This document shows, piece after piece, positions 53,951 through 62,458 of a stretch of DNA of 64,000 bases. Position numbers and translations under genes: made by a program. How positions within the stretch are numbered: the stretch's first letter is position 1; each line of letters begins with the position of its first letter. Source of the DNA: DAOPXV01 sp964551445. GTDB taxonomy: Bacteria > Muiribacteriota > UBA9980. Below the pieces are notes generated by a model. That model searched no databases. It saw only the letters and a program-made list of their open reading frames with translations, and was not told the DNA's origin. Where the stretch lies: NCBI GenBank assembly GCA_964551445.1, contig CAZKCG010000026.1, forward strand, positions 1 to 64,000, written 5' to 3'.

Positions 53951-54004
53951 CCCGCATGAACTATATTTTGATATGACATGCGGATGACTCTGGCATCCTT
54001 ATTG
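53951..54004 (+). promoter_or_regulatory. Sigma-54-type promoter with upstream inverted repeat
   Basis: TGGCATCCTTATTGC at 53990-54004 matches the -24/-12 consensus TGGCAxxN4TTGC, with GG and GC correctly spaced. Upstream, CCGCATG (53951-53957) and CATGCGG (53976-53982) form an inverted repeat 8 bases from the -24 element. Transcription would start near 54016 and give a leader of about 190 bases before the gene at 54209. Confidence 0.55.
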
Positions 54005-54128
54005 CTTACTTCATCTCCATGAAGAAAATTTTCAATCAATTTAAGATCAGCGGCAATGAATTTTTATTATTATTTCTTTCCATTCGGCGGAACCCTTTGG
54101 TTGTTAAATCGGCTGTTGGAGAGAAATA

Positions 54129-54206
54129 ATGGAGAATGATGCATCTATTGATATTTCCGGTTCGGATTTTTTACGCATGAGAGAAAAAACTATCATCTGG
54201 AGGTAA
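54129..54206 (+). CDS. Possible 25-aa leader peptide
   Basis: ATG 54129 with GGAG 8 bases upstream, ending at TAA 54206 two bases before the ATG of the next gene. Its final codons contain the GGAGG used by that gene, so the two could be coupled. The predicted peptide contains SIDISGSDFLRMREK. Nothing identifies a function; it could be chance. Confidence 0.3.
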   Translation: MENDASIDISGSDFLRMREKTIIWR

Positions 54207-54208
54207 AA

Positions 54209-54613
54209 ATGTTCAGATATTCAAAATTATTATTGTGTCTGGCGCTTGTTATGGTATTCGCTTTAAATATGGTTTCTAGCGTTATTGCCGCAAGTTATGA
54301 TAAGAACGGCGAACTGATAAGCCTTGCGAGTAAAATTTCGTCGTCAAAGCTTAACACGCATTCATTAAATTTGTTCGAGCAGGGGCCGGACGGGGAGTGG
54401 ACATTCAAGTTATTTACCGAAGAGGGAGCCACACGGCCGTCTGAAATAAAACGCTATGACGGAAACGGCTGCATTGTGGGATCCGTATCTTATTCAACCG
54501 GCGGCTCCGTCATGCATACCGAAAAATATCAATACAGCCCTGTTTGTACCGAGACCCTTCCGTCCGATCCGGCGGCTTTCGCGACCGGGGCGAACATAAA
54601 AAAGAATGCGTAA
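54209..54613 (+). CDS. Small secreted protein, 134 aa
   Basis: The signal peptide is MFRYSKLLLCLALVMVFALNMVSSVIAA. The mature part (about 105 residues) contains a repeated-turn pattern, SEIKRYDGNGCIVGSVSYSTGG, of the kind seen in secreted YD-like or toxin-antidote proteins; I do not assign a family. GGAGG precedes the ATG by 5 bases and a sigma-54-type promoter lies upstream. The last 20 residues (ATGANIKKNA) overlap, in another frame, the start of a pilin-like segment, so the natural C-terminus may have been altered by a frameshift. Confidence 0.6.
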   Translation: MFRYSKLLLCLALVMVFALNMVSSVIAASYDKNGELISLASKISSSKLNTHSLNLFEQGPDGEWTFKLFTEEGATRPSEIKRYDGNGCIVGSVSYSTGGSVMHTEKYQYSPVCTETLPSDPAAFATGANIKKNA

Positions 54614-54840
54614 AAAACCTTAAATTGCTTGAAAGCACCATAGAGATTTATCAAATTGAAAACGGCGGCAAACTTCCGTCCGATCTTGAAAAACTTGTCG
54701 AATACGGAGATCTTGACCAGGTCCCGAAATGCCACGCAAACGGGAAATATTCATTCGCTATGACCAACCTGTCGGAAGAAGCCGAAACGCCTTATTTCCG
54801 CCTAAAGGTCGAATGCAGCGTGCACGGCGGTTTATTTTAG
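54580..54840 (+). pseudogene. Pilin-like C-terminal fragment (possibly the frameshifted end of the preceding gene)
   Basis: One frame over, the DNA reads GEHKKECVKNLKLLESTIEI, then LPSDLEKLVEYGDLDQVPKC and CSVHGGLF. This is the pattern of small pseudopilin-like proteins (CxxNLKLLE...YxxxNGGKLP...LVxxGxL..VPxC...Y.....CxxHG). The hydrophobic N-terminal helix of a pilin is missing and no ATG with a ribosome site is available; a TTG at 54544 is the only start. It is either a truncated gene or joined to the upstream gene by one frameshift near 54590. Confidence 0.5.
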
Positions 54841-55009
54841 CCTGTGATCTCGCCGCGCCGGCCCGAAGCAGCGTTTTTCCTTATAGCGGCTTTATCTTCT
54901 ACGAAATACGGACCGTCCGCCGGCGGATTGTTCAACAAAAATATTATAGACGAGAGCAAAAAAGTCAAGACAACTTCGAATGACGATAAATAGCCTCTTT
55001 TAAAAATAA

Positions 55010-55974
55010 TGCACCCTGCGCTGCACGCTCGATTGCCTGCATTGCGGCAGCGACTGCCAGAAGGGACCCGGTTTTTCAGATATGCCTTATCAGGACTTTT
55101 TAAAGGTCGTCGACGAGATCGCCGTTGAAAACGACCCGAACAAGATATTTATCGCCATAACCGGTGGAGAGCCTCTTTTAAGAAATGATCTTGAAAAGTG
55201 CGGGATCGAACTTTATAAAAGAGGCTATGCCTGGGGCATCGTTTCCAACGCTTTTCTTTTGACGAACGACAGATTGGCCTGGCGAATTCCGGAATGCATT
55301 CCATAAGCATCAGCCTCGACGGGCTGGAAAAAAGCCACAACTGGTTAAGGCAGAATGACAATTCCTTTAAAATGGCGGTTAACGCTTTACGATATGGAAC
55401 GCGTTTCCCGCGTATAACGCTCGAAGCCATAACCTGCGTAACTCAAAAAAATATCACCGAACTTGAAGAGATCAAAAAACTTTTAATAAGCCTCGGCATA
55501 AGGCGCTGGCGAGTATTCGATATCTTTCCCAAGGGACGAGCTGAAAGCAACGACCTTTTAAGGATCACGTCCAATCAGCTTAAATATCTTATGGACTTTA
55601 TAGCGGCGACCCAAAAAGAAGGCAGAATCGCCACGGAATATGGATGCGACGGCTTCCTCGGCGATATGGAAAACCGGGCCAGAAAAGGCTATATGTTCTG
55701 CCGCGCCGGGATCAACGTGGCGTCCGTGCTCGCCGACGGCTCGATATCGGCCTGTCCGAGCCTTCGCGCGGACTACATTCAGGGAAACATATATAAGGAC
55801 AAATTTTTAGACTGCTGGAATAACCGCTTTGAAGTTATGCGAAACAGGTCCTGGACCAAAACGGGAAAATGCGATACCTGTGAGGTTTTTAACTGGTGCG
55901 AAGGGAACGGGCTTCATTTGCGCGACGAAAGAACGGGGAAGCTGCTTTATTGCCAGTATGATATGCTGAAATAA
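55010..55974 (+). pseudogene. Radical SAM/SPASM protein, 5'-truncated and frameshifted
   Basis: The first visible codons are TLRCTLDCLHCGSDCQKGPG, carrying the CX3CX2C cluster motif, followed by ITGGEPLLRNDLEKCG. The frame shifts near 55290, where a few residues are lost, and resumes as SGMHSISISLDGLEKSHNWL. A C-terminal SPASM region has CRAGINVASVLADGSISACPS and CDTCEVFNWCEGNG. A stop codon lies directly before the cluster motif, so the start is gone. The CGSDC and SISLDG blocks recall the rSAM/lipoprotein group by memory. The gene cannot make an active enzyme as it stands. Confidence 0.8.
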
Positions 55975-55988
55975 TTTGATTGAAAAAA

Positions 55989-56020
55989 CCGCTGCCTGAA
56001 AAGAAAGTCTTGAAACGCAG
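55989..56020 (+). repeat. Weak copy of the dispersed repeat
   Basis: CCGCTGCCTGAAAAGAAAGT followed by CTTGAAACGCAG resembles the 26.09-kb copy (shared GAAACGCAGA). It lies after the radical SAM remnant. The second half of the repeat is not recognisable. Confidence 0.4.
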
Positions 56021-56184
56021 AGCGGAGCCTGAAATATAAATGCGCTCACCCCGCTATTTTTAAAAAACCTGGGAATAAATTTAACGCCGCTTGACAAAAA
56101 TATCAAAAAACAATATAATTCAGCGATCAGTCGCGCGGATATCCGCTTGAACGGGTGGACGCGGTATGGAGCGTATGTGATATA

Positions 56185-57777
56185 ATGCAAAAAGGTCTCT
56201 TTTCACTGAGTTTTATCGGTCATATGCTGGTGGCTTTAATATCGGCGGCGTTTTTAGCGGAGATTTTCGAAAACGCTTTTATCAACCTTCTGAGAAGTCT
56301 TTTTCCGCCTGAAATTTCACTCGATAAAATTTACGTTACAGCACAGGGCGGATCGGACATCACGATCTCGAACATATTGCTGATGCTCATTCTGGCGTGG
56401 CTCTATCTTAGGATAAGGCCCGTGTCTGAATTTATCAAAACCGGGGACGAGCGGTTGCGGGAACCGGCGCTTCAAAGATTTAACGATATTTATAAGACCA
56501 TCATCATTTTTTTTGTTTTAAGCGCCCTTTGCAATACCTGGCGTTTTCTTTATACAAATTACGGCAATCCCGCGTTCTCATATTCGTATATGCCATATTA
56601 TTTTGCCGGCGAACTTTTCAGGCTTTATTATTCGACTTATTTTACGGTGCTATATCTTGAACCGCTTCTTTTTCTAAACGTGGCGGCTAAATTTTACGAC
56701 GACAAAACGCTTTACGCCAGGAAAAAAGGGCTCGCCCTGACCATTAAGACGAAACTTTATTTAATGATACTCAACCTTCTTATAATTCCGATGGTTTTGA
56801 TCGCGGGTTACGCTTATTTGATCCCGGTGCCTTATTTAGAGGCGGCCAACGTCAAGGACTCCCTCAATAACCCTGAGATGTTTTTTATGGCTCTGAAAAA
56901 AAGCAAAATATATATCACGATCATCGTTATCGTGTCGCTGACATACGCTATCGGTTATGTTGAAATGCTTTACAAAAGCATCAACAGGCCGCTGGATACG
57001 CTGCTGAAAAAAATGGAACAACTGGCCACGGGCGATCTGACCGTTAAGACGACCGTTCTGTCCGATGATGAGATCGGGACGCTGAAGTATAATTTTAACG
57101 TCATGGTGGCGAGCCTTGCCGAACGCGAGCGGCTGCGTGAAACTTTCGGAAAGTTCGTTTCGATAGAAATAGCGAAACATCTCATGGCCTCGGACCAGAT
57201 CGACCTTGGCGGCGAGGACATAGAAGCGACGATACTTTTTTCGGATATCAGAAATTTTACCGCGATGAGCGAAAAAATGACGGCGCGCGAGGTCGTCAAT
57301 TTTTTAAATGAATATTTTTCTTATATTACCGAGCCTATCATGCAAAATAAAGGCGTCATAAATAAATTCATAGGCGACGCCGTCATGGCGCTTTATATTC
57401 CGCACCTGGGCTCGGTCGATCATGTCTCAGACGCGGTAAGAAGCGCCATCGGAATGCGCGAAAAATTAAAACTTTTCAATGAGATGAAAAAAATGCCGGT
57501 AGAGGTAAGTTTCGGCATCGGAATACACACCGGCGTCCTCGTGGCCGGAAACATCGGGACCGCCGCGCGGCTCGAATATACGGTCATAGGCGATACGGTC
57601 AATGTCGCCTCACGAATAGAGTCCGAAAATAAAACTTTCAGTTCCGATATTTTGATCAGCGAAGAAACATATCTTAAACTCGATGACGAGCTTAAAAGAG
57701 CCCACACTTTCCAAAAGTGCGAGCCGGTTTTGGTTAAAGGCAAGCAAAAGCCTTTGATACTCTATAAGATCGCTTGA
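56185..57777 (+). CDS. Membrane adenylate/guanylate cyclase with HAMP, 530 aa
   Basis: Class III nucleotide cyclase. The N-terminal half has several membrane segments (about residues 1-30, 60-80, 110-130, 150-170, 190-215, 240-262). A HAMP domain follows (INRPLDTLLKKMEQLATGDL, then DDEIGTLKYNFN, about residues 262-310). The catalytic domain has ILFSDIRNFT (metal Asp) near 349, FIGDAVMA (second metal Asp) near 395 and EYTVIGDTVNVASRI near 468. It makes cAMP or cGMP in response to a membrane signal. ATG 56185 is likely because the membrane helix follows directly; a GTG at 56155 is possible. The next gene starts 16 bases after its stop. Confidence 0.85.
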   Translation: MQKGLFSLSFIGHMLVALISAAFLAEIFENAFINLLRSLFPPEISLDKIYVTAQGGSDITISNILLMLILAWLYLRIRPVSEFIKTGDERLREPALQRFNDIYKTIIIFFVLSALCNTWRFLYTNYGNPAFSYSYMPYYFAGELFRLYYSTYFTVLYLEPLLFLNVAAKFYDDKTLYARKKGLALTIKTKLYLMILNLLIIPMVLIAGYAYLIPVPYLEAANVKDSLNNPEMFFMALKKSKIYITIIVIVSLTYAIGYVEMLYKSINRPLDTLLKKMEQLATGDLTVKTTVLSDDEIGTLKYNFNVMVASLAERERLRETFGKFVSIEIAKHLMASDQIDLGGEDIEATILFSDIRNFTAMSEKMTAREVVNFLNEYFSYITEPIMQNKGVINKFIGDAVMALYIPHLGSVDHVSDAVRSAIGMREKLKLFNEMKKMPVEVSFGIGIHTGVLVAGNIGTAARLEYTVIGDTVNVASRIESENKTFSSDILISEETYLKLDDELKRAHTFQKCEPVLVKGKQKPLILYKIA

Positions 57778-57793
57778 ATCAGGAGAGCAAATT

Positions 57794-59509
57794 ATGATCA
57801 AATATTTTCTCCGTTCCGTGAAAGCCGTTTTGTTTTTTGGATTGATGGTTTTGCCGGTGACGGCTTTTAATTTTAACAATTGTTATGCGTCCGTGGAGAT
57901 CTCCATAGCCATACCGGTGGAAGAGGCGAAGATCGGCAGTGAGCTTAGTTTCGCCATATTCAGAAAAGACCTGAAGGAGGCCGGCCGGCTCATAAAGGAA
58001 AAGCCCGAATGGATAAACAGGCGCATGGGTGCGGCAAGATACACTCCGCTTGAAAACGCGGCCAGGACGAACGATCTTGAGATGGTGAAAATGCTTGTGG
58101 AGGCCGGAGCGAAGGTAGCATCCGATGAAAAGGATTTTCGCTCGCCGCTGCGCTCCGCGATATCGGTCAAAATGGCGGAGTATCTCGTTTCCAGAGGCGC
58201 CGATGTTAAACGGCCTGACGCGCTCCCTTATAATATCTTACACAGTGCCTTGCTTTTACGTGAAATAAAAGGCGAGCTGATAGATTATTACGTCTCTAAA
58301 GGCGCAGTGGTGGACGAAGCCGATAATTCCGGCGTGACGCCGCTTATGAGAGCTTATACGGACGCGCCTGAACTGATCGGCATCCTCATGAAAAACGGCG
58401 CGAGCATAGGGGCTACCGGTATTTCAGAAAAAACGCCGGTAGATCATGCCATAATCGGCGATTCGACCGCCGCGGTCGGATTTCTTGTCAAAAAAGGCGC
58501 GGACATAAATAAGATCGGCGGTTTAACGAAAGTGCCGGCCGTGCATTCCTGTCGCAGCCCTGAAATGATATCTTTCGTGGCCGCGGCCGGAGCGGATCTC
58601 AACGCGAAAGATTCGAACGGCAACACGCTTTTGCATCTGATTAAGGATCCCGTGATGATACGTGCGCTCATCGCCGCCGGCGCCGATATTAACGTCACGA
58701 ACAACCAGCATGAAACGGCGCTGTTCGCGGCGGCGGCGTCAGCCGATCATGAAAGAGCGAAACTTCTCATTGAAAAGGGGATCGATATATCGATAAAGTC
58801 CGTCGGCGGTGAACTTCCGATCCACGCGGCGCCGCGCGTCTCAAAGAATGATCCGGATACGGCAGAGATCGAGGCGCGCAAGAAGGTCATAGGCCTTCTC
58901 AAGGACGCCGGGATGGACATCAACGCAGCCGATGGGCGCGGCAATACGCCTGTGTTAATGGCCGCAGGAAATGTCGAGCTTTCCGATTTCATGACCAAAA
59001 TGGGGGCGAAGGCGAACGTTGCCAGTGTTGACGGATATTCGCTGCTGGCCGGAGCTCAAACCCCGGAGATCGCGGCCTTCCATATGAAAAACGGCATCAG
59101 CGTCAACGTAAGAGGCGCGCAGGGCTGGACGCCGATCATATGGGCGGCGTATTTCAACCCGGACATGGTTGAATTTTACGCCTCAAATGGCGCTGACGTC
59201 AACGCTATTGCCAATGACGGCGGCGTTTTCTTCATGGCGATCCATATAGCGTGCAAGTATGGGAATATCACGGCCGTGGCATCGCTTTTGAAACACGGCG
59301 CTGACATAGAACAGCAGGAATCACGAGGCTGGACTCCACTTCATACGGCATGTTTCGACGGTCAGGATGAGATGGTCAAGTTTTTGATCGCGAAAGGCGC
59401 CAAACTCGAATCGTTGGACAATAACGGAAGAACGCCGATGGCGCTCGCGAAGGAAAGAGGTCATTATTCCGCGGCCGCGATCCTGAAGGAAGCCGGCGCT
59501 AAAAAATAA
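57794..59509 (+). CDS. Secreted ankyrin-repeat protein, 571 aa
   Basis: The signal peptide MIKYFLRSVKAVLFFGLMVLPVTA is followed by about 13-15 ankyrin repeats, for example YTPLENAARTNDLEMVKMLVEAGA, NTLLHLIKDPVMIRALIAAGADI, GWTPLHTACFDGQDEMVKFL and GRTPMALAKERGHYSAA. Exported ankyrin proteins often act as binding scaffolds. It follows the cyclase by 16 bases with AGGAG before the ATG and is probably in its operon, followed by a VOC protein. Ligand unknown. The DNA is GC-rich and intact. Confidence 0.85.
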   Translation: MIKYFLRSVKAVLFFGLMVLPVTAFNFNNCYASVEISIAIPVEEAKIGSELSFAIFRKDLKEAGRLIKEKPEWINRRMGAARYTPLENAARTNDLEMVKMLVEAGAKVASDEKDFRSPLRSAISVKMAEYLVSRGADVKRPDALPYNILHSALLLREIKGELIDYYVSKGAVVDEADNSGVTPLMRAYTDAPELIGILMKNGASIGATGISEKTPVDHAIIGDSTAAVGFLVKKGADINKIGGLTKVPAVHSCRSPEMISFVAAAGADLNAKDSNGNTLLHLIKDPVMIRALIAAGADINVTNNQHETALFAAAASADHERAKLLIEKGIDISIKSVGGELPIHAAPRVSKNDPDTAEIEARKKVIGLLKDAGMDINAADGRGNTPVLMAAGNVELSDFMTKMGAKANVASVDGYSLLAGAQTPEIAAFHMKNGISVNVRGAQGWTPIIWAAYFNPDMVEFYASNGADVNAIANDGGVFFMAIHIACKYGNITAVASLLKHGADIEQQESRGWTPLHTACFDGQDEMVKFLIAKGAKLESLDNNGRTPMALAKERGHYSAAAILKEAGAKK

Positions 59510-59526
59510 AAATAAGGAGAGTAATT

Positions 59527-59922
59527 ATGTCAAAGATGAATCCGGTAGTGCATTTTGAAATGCCATTCGAAAACAGGGACCGTATGGCGGATTTTTATAC
59601 CAGCGCTTTCGGCTGGAAGATGAATAAACTCGGCGAAGAAATGGGCGGCTACGTTGTCGCTCATACTGCCGAGACCGACGAGAACAATATGGTAAAACAT
59701 CCGGGCGCCATCAACGGCGGATTTTATCCTAAACATGACGATGCGCCGCATCCATCCGTGGTCATCGCCGTCGCCGACATTCAAGAGGCGATAAAAAATA
59801 TAACGGGATCAGGCGGAAAAGTTCTGGGCGAGCCCATGGAGATCCCGGGCATCGGGCTGTATGTCTCGTTTTTAGATACCGAAGGGAATCGCGTGAGCGT
59901 TTTGCAGCCGAAGAATATGTGA
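59527..59922 (+). CDS. VOC-family protein (glyoxalase/bleomycin-resistance fold), 131 aa
   Basis: A vicinal oxygen chelate domain: VVHFEMPFENRDRMADFYTSAFGWKMNKLG, then GGYVVAHT, and in the second half HPSVVIAVADIQEAIKNITGSGGKVLGEPMEIPGIGLYVSFLDTEGNRVSVLQP. Length and two beta-alpha-beta3 units are normal. Small proteins of this subgroup are usually of unknown substrate. AAGGAG precedes the ATG. It follows the ankyrin gene by 17 bases. Confidence 0.85.
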   Translation: MSKMNPVVHFEMPFENRDRMADFYTSAFGWKMNKLGEEMGGYVVAHTAETDENNMVKHPGAINGGFYPKHDDAPHPSVVIAVADIQEAIKNITGSGGKVLGEPMEIPGIGLYVSFLDTEGNRVSVLQPKNM

Positions 59923-59936
59923 GAATAAGCCGCGGA

Positions 59937-60065
59937 ATAAGGGCTGGCGAGAGTAAGTTCTATCAGAAGATAACTGAGATTTATTTCACGGCCATACCGC
60001 TGCCGGAAAGAGCGCCATGGAAAACATATCAAAGCTGAATTTTATGAGTGCCTGCCCAAAGAAAG
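59937..60065 (+). repeat. Dispersed RhuM-derived repeat with RhuM prefix, copy at 59.9 kb
   Basis: 59937-59992 matches RhuM gene DNA 36944-36999 at about 88%. It then jumps to CATACCGCTGCCG (RhuM 37082-37094) and on to GAAAGAGCG (RhuM 37123-37131). The repeat then continues as in the other copies to GCCCAAAGAAAG. Both jumps occur at short direct repeats in RhuM (CACGG and GCCG). No promoter follows. Confidence 0.75.
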
Positions 60066-60127
60066 AGCCTGAGTTGGAGAGCATTCCCTTAATAAAACAA
60101 GAAGTTAGTAAAAACGAGGCTGGAGCG

Positions 60128-60610
60128 ATGAAGATTAAAATTGCCACAAAAGAAGAAATTGCAAAGATCAGCATATGGTATAAAGCCGGCAGAACGGAAG
60201 AAATTACATGCAGGCCGGTAGTTGACGGCAAACGCATAGCGCCGACGAATGAATCGGTATCTTTTTTATATTTTATCGACGGCTTTGAAGAACCTGCCGG
60301 TAAATTCACATATTTTGACATTAACAGCCGAAACAGATCGGCGGAATTCGGCTATGTCGTAGACCCGTTAATGAGGGGCCGCGGAATTGGCGGACAAATG
60401 TTAAAAGACTGCGTCGATAAAATTTTTTCAACTACGGATCTCAACAAGTTATATGGCCAGACGGGATCTTTTAATATATCGTCAATTAAAATGCTTGAAA
60501 AAGCCGGTTTTAAAAGAGATGCAGTTCTGCGCGAACACCATGAACTGGACGGCAAATTTTATGACGATCATATTTACAGCGTATTAAGGGCGGAGTGGCA
60601 GGCAAAATGA
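60128..60610 (+). CDS. GNAT N-acetyltransferase, 160 aa
   Basis: An open frame runs upstream into the dispersed repeat from 60017, but GAGG at 60116-60119 supports ATG 60128. Features are YFDINSRNRSAEFGYVVDPLMRGRGIGGQMLKD (acetyl-CoA loop RGRGIG near residue 83) and TGSFNISSIKMLEKAGFKRDAVLREHHELDGKFYDDHIY, the RimJ-like C-terminus. Substrate unknown. Its stop overlaps the next start (ATGA). Confidence 0.85.
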   Translation: MKIKIATKEEIAKISIWYKAGRTEEITCRPVVDGKRIAPTNESVSFLYFIDGFEEPAGKFTYFDINSRNRSAEFGYVVDPLMRGRGIGGQMLKDCVDKIFSTTDLNKLYGQTGSFNISSIKMLEKAGFKRDAVLREHHELDGKFYDDHIYSVLRAEWQAK

Positions 60611-61932
60611 AAAAACTAAAAAAAATTTTGTTAGCGGCATTGATCATTTTAACGCTTTGTTCGATCGGCGCTTATTACGAATATAATTTGTTTTTAACCG
60701 TTCCGAAGACCAGGCTTATGCTTGATAAGTTTTACGATGAAATGCCGCAGGATGAAAGGCACCGGTACATAATTCTTCCGCTCGATCATAACGATCCGAG
60801 GTCCGAAAAATTCAAAGGATTTTATATATTGAGCCCGGAATTTAAAAAGGGTCAGGATGTCATATTTTTCTTTACCGACGGGCAAATGGAACTTGTCAAT
60901 TTAAAAGCCGATCTTTCATTTTTCAGTTCCATCGTGGGCGAGCGGCCGTATGTCATAATGGGGGCGCGAGGCCATTCGCCGACGCTATTTCCCGAAGTAT
61001 ATAACGCCGACGGCTCGCTCAATTATAAAAAGGCTGTAACACTCTACGGTTCCGACCAGCAGGTCGAAGATATCGAGTGCGTCAGGGTCGATATGCAGAA
61101 AAACGGATATCTTCCGCCCGGATCTAAAATAATGATATTCGGGGCGTCCGGGGCCGGAACGCTCGCGCAGCAATATATTTCCAGATACGGAAAAAACGTT
61201 TCACGCGCAATTATTGCCGTTTCAGGCGCGCCGGATATTTCGATAGCGAAAGGATGGCGCTACAGTCCCGATTTCAAAAGTTTCAATCCGGATGGCGCGA
61301 AATTGATGGAGGAGGCGCTAAGAAAAGGAAACTATGACCCGGGCGATCTTTCATATATTTTATACCAAATGGCCCGCGGTTCGGCTAACGCTAAAAAAGA
61401 TCAAAATGCATTTCTTTCAAAACTCGTGTCGGGCGAGTTCGGAACATATTTTAAAACGTGGATCAAGCCGCAGTATAATTCTTCCATTTTAAATATCATG
61501 ATGAAGGCGCCAGCCTCGGCAGCGGCTAAAGTTCGATGGTATGAACTTGTCGCGGGCGATCTGAAAAAATATATTGCCGATAATTCTAAAAACACTAACC
61601 TTTTATATGAATACTCGAGAACCGCGCTTTCAGATTTTATTGAGAACGACACCGGCGATAATATCCTGACTAAAAATTTCAAGATCGACCGGGCCGGTTT
61701 TACGGGTGAGGTCTTAGTTATGTGCGGCAGCCAGGACGTCGTTTTTTCATCCGGGATCGGCGGCGCTATCGCGGCCGGATACCCGAATTCCCGGCTCGCC
61801 GTTTTCGATGACTGTCATAGATTGGTTAAAGATCCCGATCATTATTTGAAATTGCGAAGAGCTTTTTTTGACGGCGGGTTCAATTCAAATGAATTTCAAA
61901 CGCTTTACAATGCGCCGTATCGAATTAAATAA
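60607..61932 (+). CDS. Alpha/beta hydrolase with N-terminal membrane anchor, 441 aa
   Basis: Begins at ATG 60607 inside the upstream stop. An N-terminal membrane segment or signal (LLAALIILTLCSIGAYYEYNLFL) is followed by a hydrolase fold: VIMGARGHSPTLFPE, the nucleophile elbow IFGASGAGTLAQQYISRYG near residue 178, and near the C-terminus VLVMCGSQDVVFSS (Asp) and FDDCHRL (His). It resembles S33-like peptidases and hydrolases that release N-terminal residues. Likely periplasmic. Coupled to the GNAT gene. Confidence 0.75.
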   Translation: MKKLKKILLAALIILTLCSIGAYYEYNLFLTVPKTRLMLDKFYDEMPQDERHRYIILPLDHNDPRSEKFKGFYILSPEFKKGQDVIFFFTDGQMELVNLKADLSFFSSIVGERPYVIMGARGHSPTLFPEVYNADGSLNYKKAVTLYGSDQQVEDIECVRVDMQKNGYLPPGSKIMIFGASGAGTLAQQYISRYGKNVSRAIIAVSGAPDISIAKGWRYSPDFKSFNPDGAKLMEEALRKGNYDPGDLSYILYQMARGSANAKKDQNAFLSKLVSGEFGTYFKTWIKPQYNSSILNIMMKAPASAAAKVRWYELVAGDLKKYIADNSKNTNLLYEYSRTALSDFIENDTGDNILTKNFKIDRAGFTGEVLVMCGSQDVVFSSGIGGAIAAGYPNSRLAVFDDCHRLVKDPDHYLKLRRAFFDGGFNSNEFQTLYNAPYRIK

Positions 61933-62014
61933 GTATTTGACATTTTATGAAAAGCCGTAAATCGATCGAAATTGAACACATGTTTGGTTAAAGTTTATAT
62001 AAGGAGTTATGTTA

Positions 62015-62428
62015 ATGAGTAAAAAAACTATCACGGAAATGTTCGAAACAATAGAAAAAAATATGGAATTAAAGAAAAATTATCAGGAAATGTTGCGTTC
62101 CTATTATGTTGAAATTGAAAAAATCATGGCTGATAAACTTGTTGAATTCGGAAAATCAACAGGCTATTCTTTTACGAATGAAGACCTGAAGTCATATATG
62201 AATGAATTTTTGAACAAGATCGCTTCAAATAAAGAACTTTCAGCCGAAGACCTCTGTAAAGTGTCGGGCGGGCTGGGCCCGGATGCCGCTGCGGTAAACG
62301 CTTATCTCGGACAGGCGCAATCGCAAACGATATTGTTCGCCAACATGGTCAATCAGCAGGCGCAATATGCTACTATTGCCGCCGCCGCTTTAGCGCAGGA
62401 ATTAACGCAATTATTTCAGGAAGAGTAA
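62015..62428 (+). CDS. Nif11-type ribosomal peptide precursor with long core, 137 aa
   Basis: ATG 62015 has AAGGAG 8 bases upstream (the ATG at 62009 is too close). The leader MSKKTITEMFETIEKNMELK, then KIMADKLVEFGKSTGYSFTNEDLKSYMNEFL, ends in ASNKELSAEDLCKVSGG, homologous to the leader at 45.2 kb. The core of about 51 residues (LGPDAAAVNAYLGQAQSQTI onward) is rich in Ala, Gln and Asn and lacks Cys. No maturation enzyme or transporter lies nearby. Confidence 0.75.
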   Translation: MSKKTITEMFETIEKNMELKKNYQEMLRSYYVEIEKIMADKLVEFGKSTGYSFTNEDLKSYMNEFLNKIASNKELSAEDLCKVSGGLGPDAAAVNAYLGQAQSQTILFANMVNQQAQYATIAAAALAQELTQLFQEE

Positions 62429-62458
62429 ATGTGCCGCGGTTGTCGCAGCCGGCCGTCT

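Noticed and set aside
54018..54107. 29-aa frame right after the sigma-54-type promoter
   Set aside because: It has no ribosome site and its ATG would be at the transcript's second base; unlikely to be translated.
26087..60065. Repeats as integron attC sites
   Set aside because: They lack the paired core sites and the inverted-repeat structure of attC, and no integrase is visible; one side aligns with RhuM coding DNA instead.
60017..60127. N-terminal extension of the second GNAT gene
   Set aside because: The extension is encoded by the dispersed repeat; GAGG supports ATG 60128 and the family begins there.
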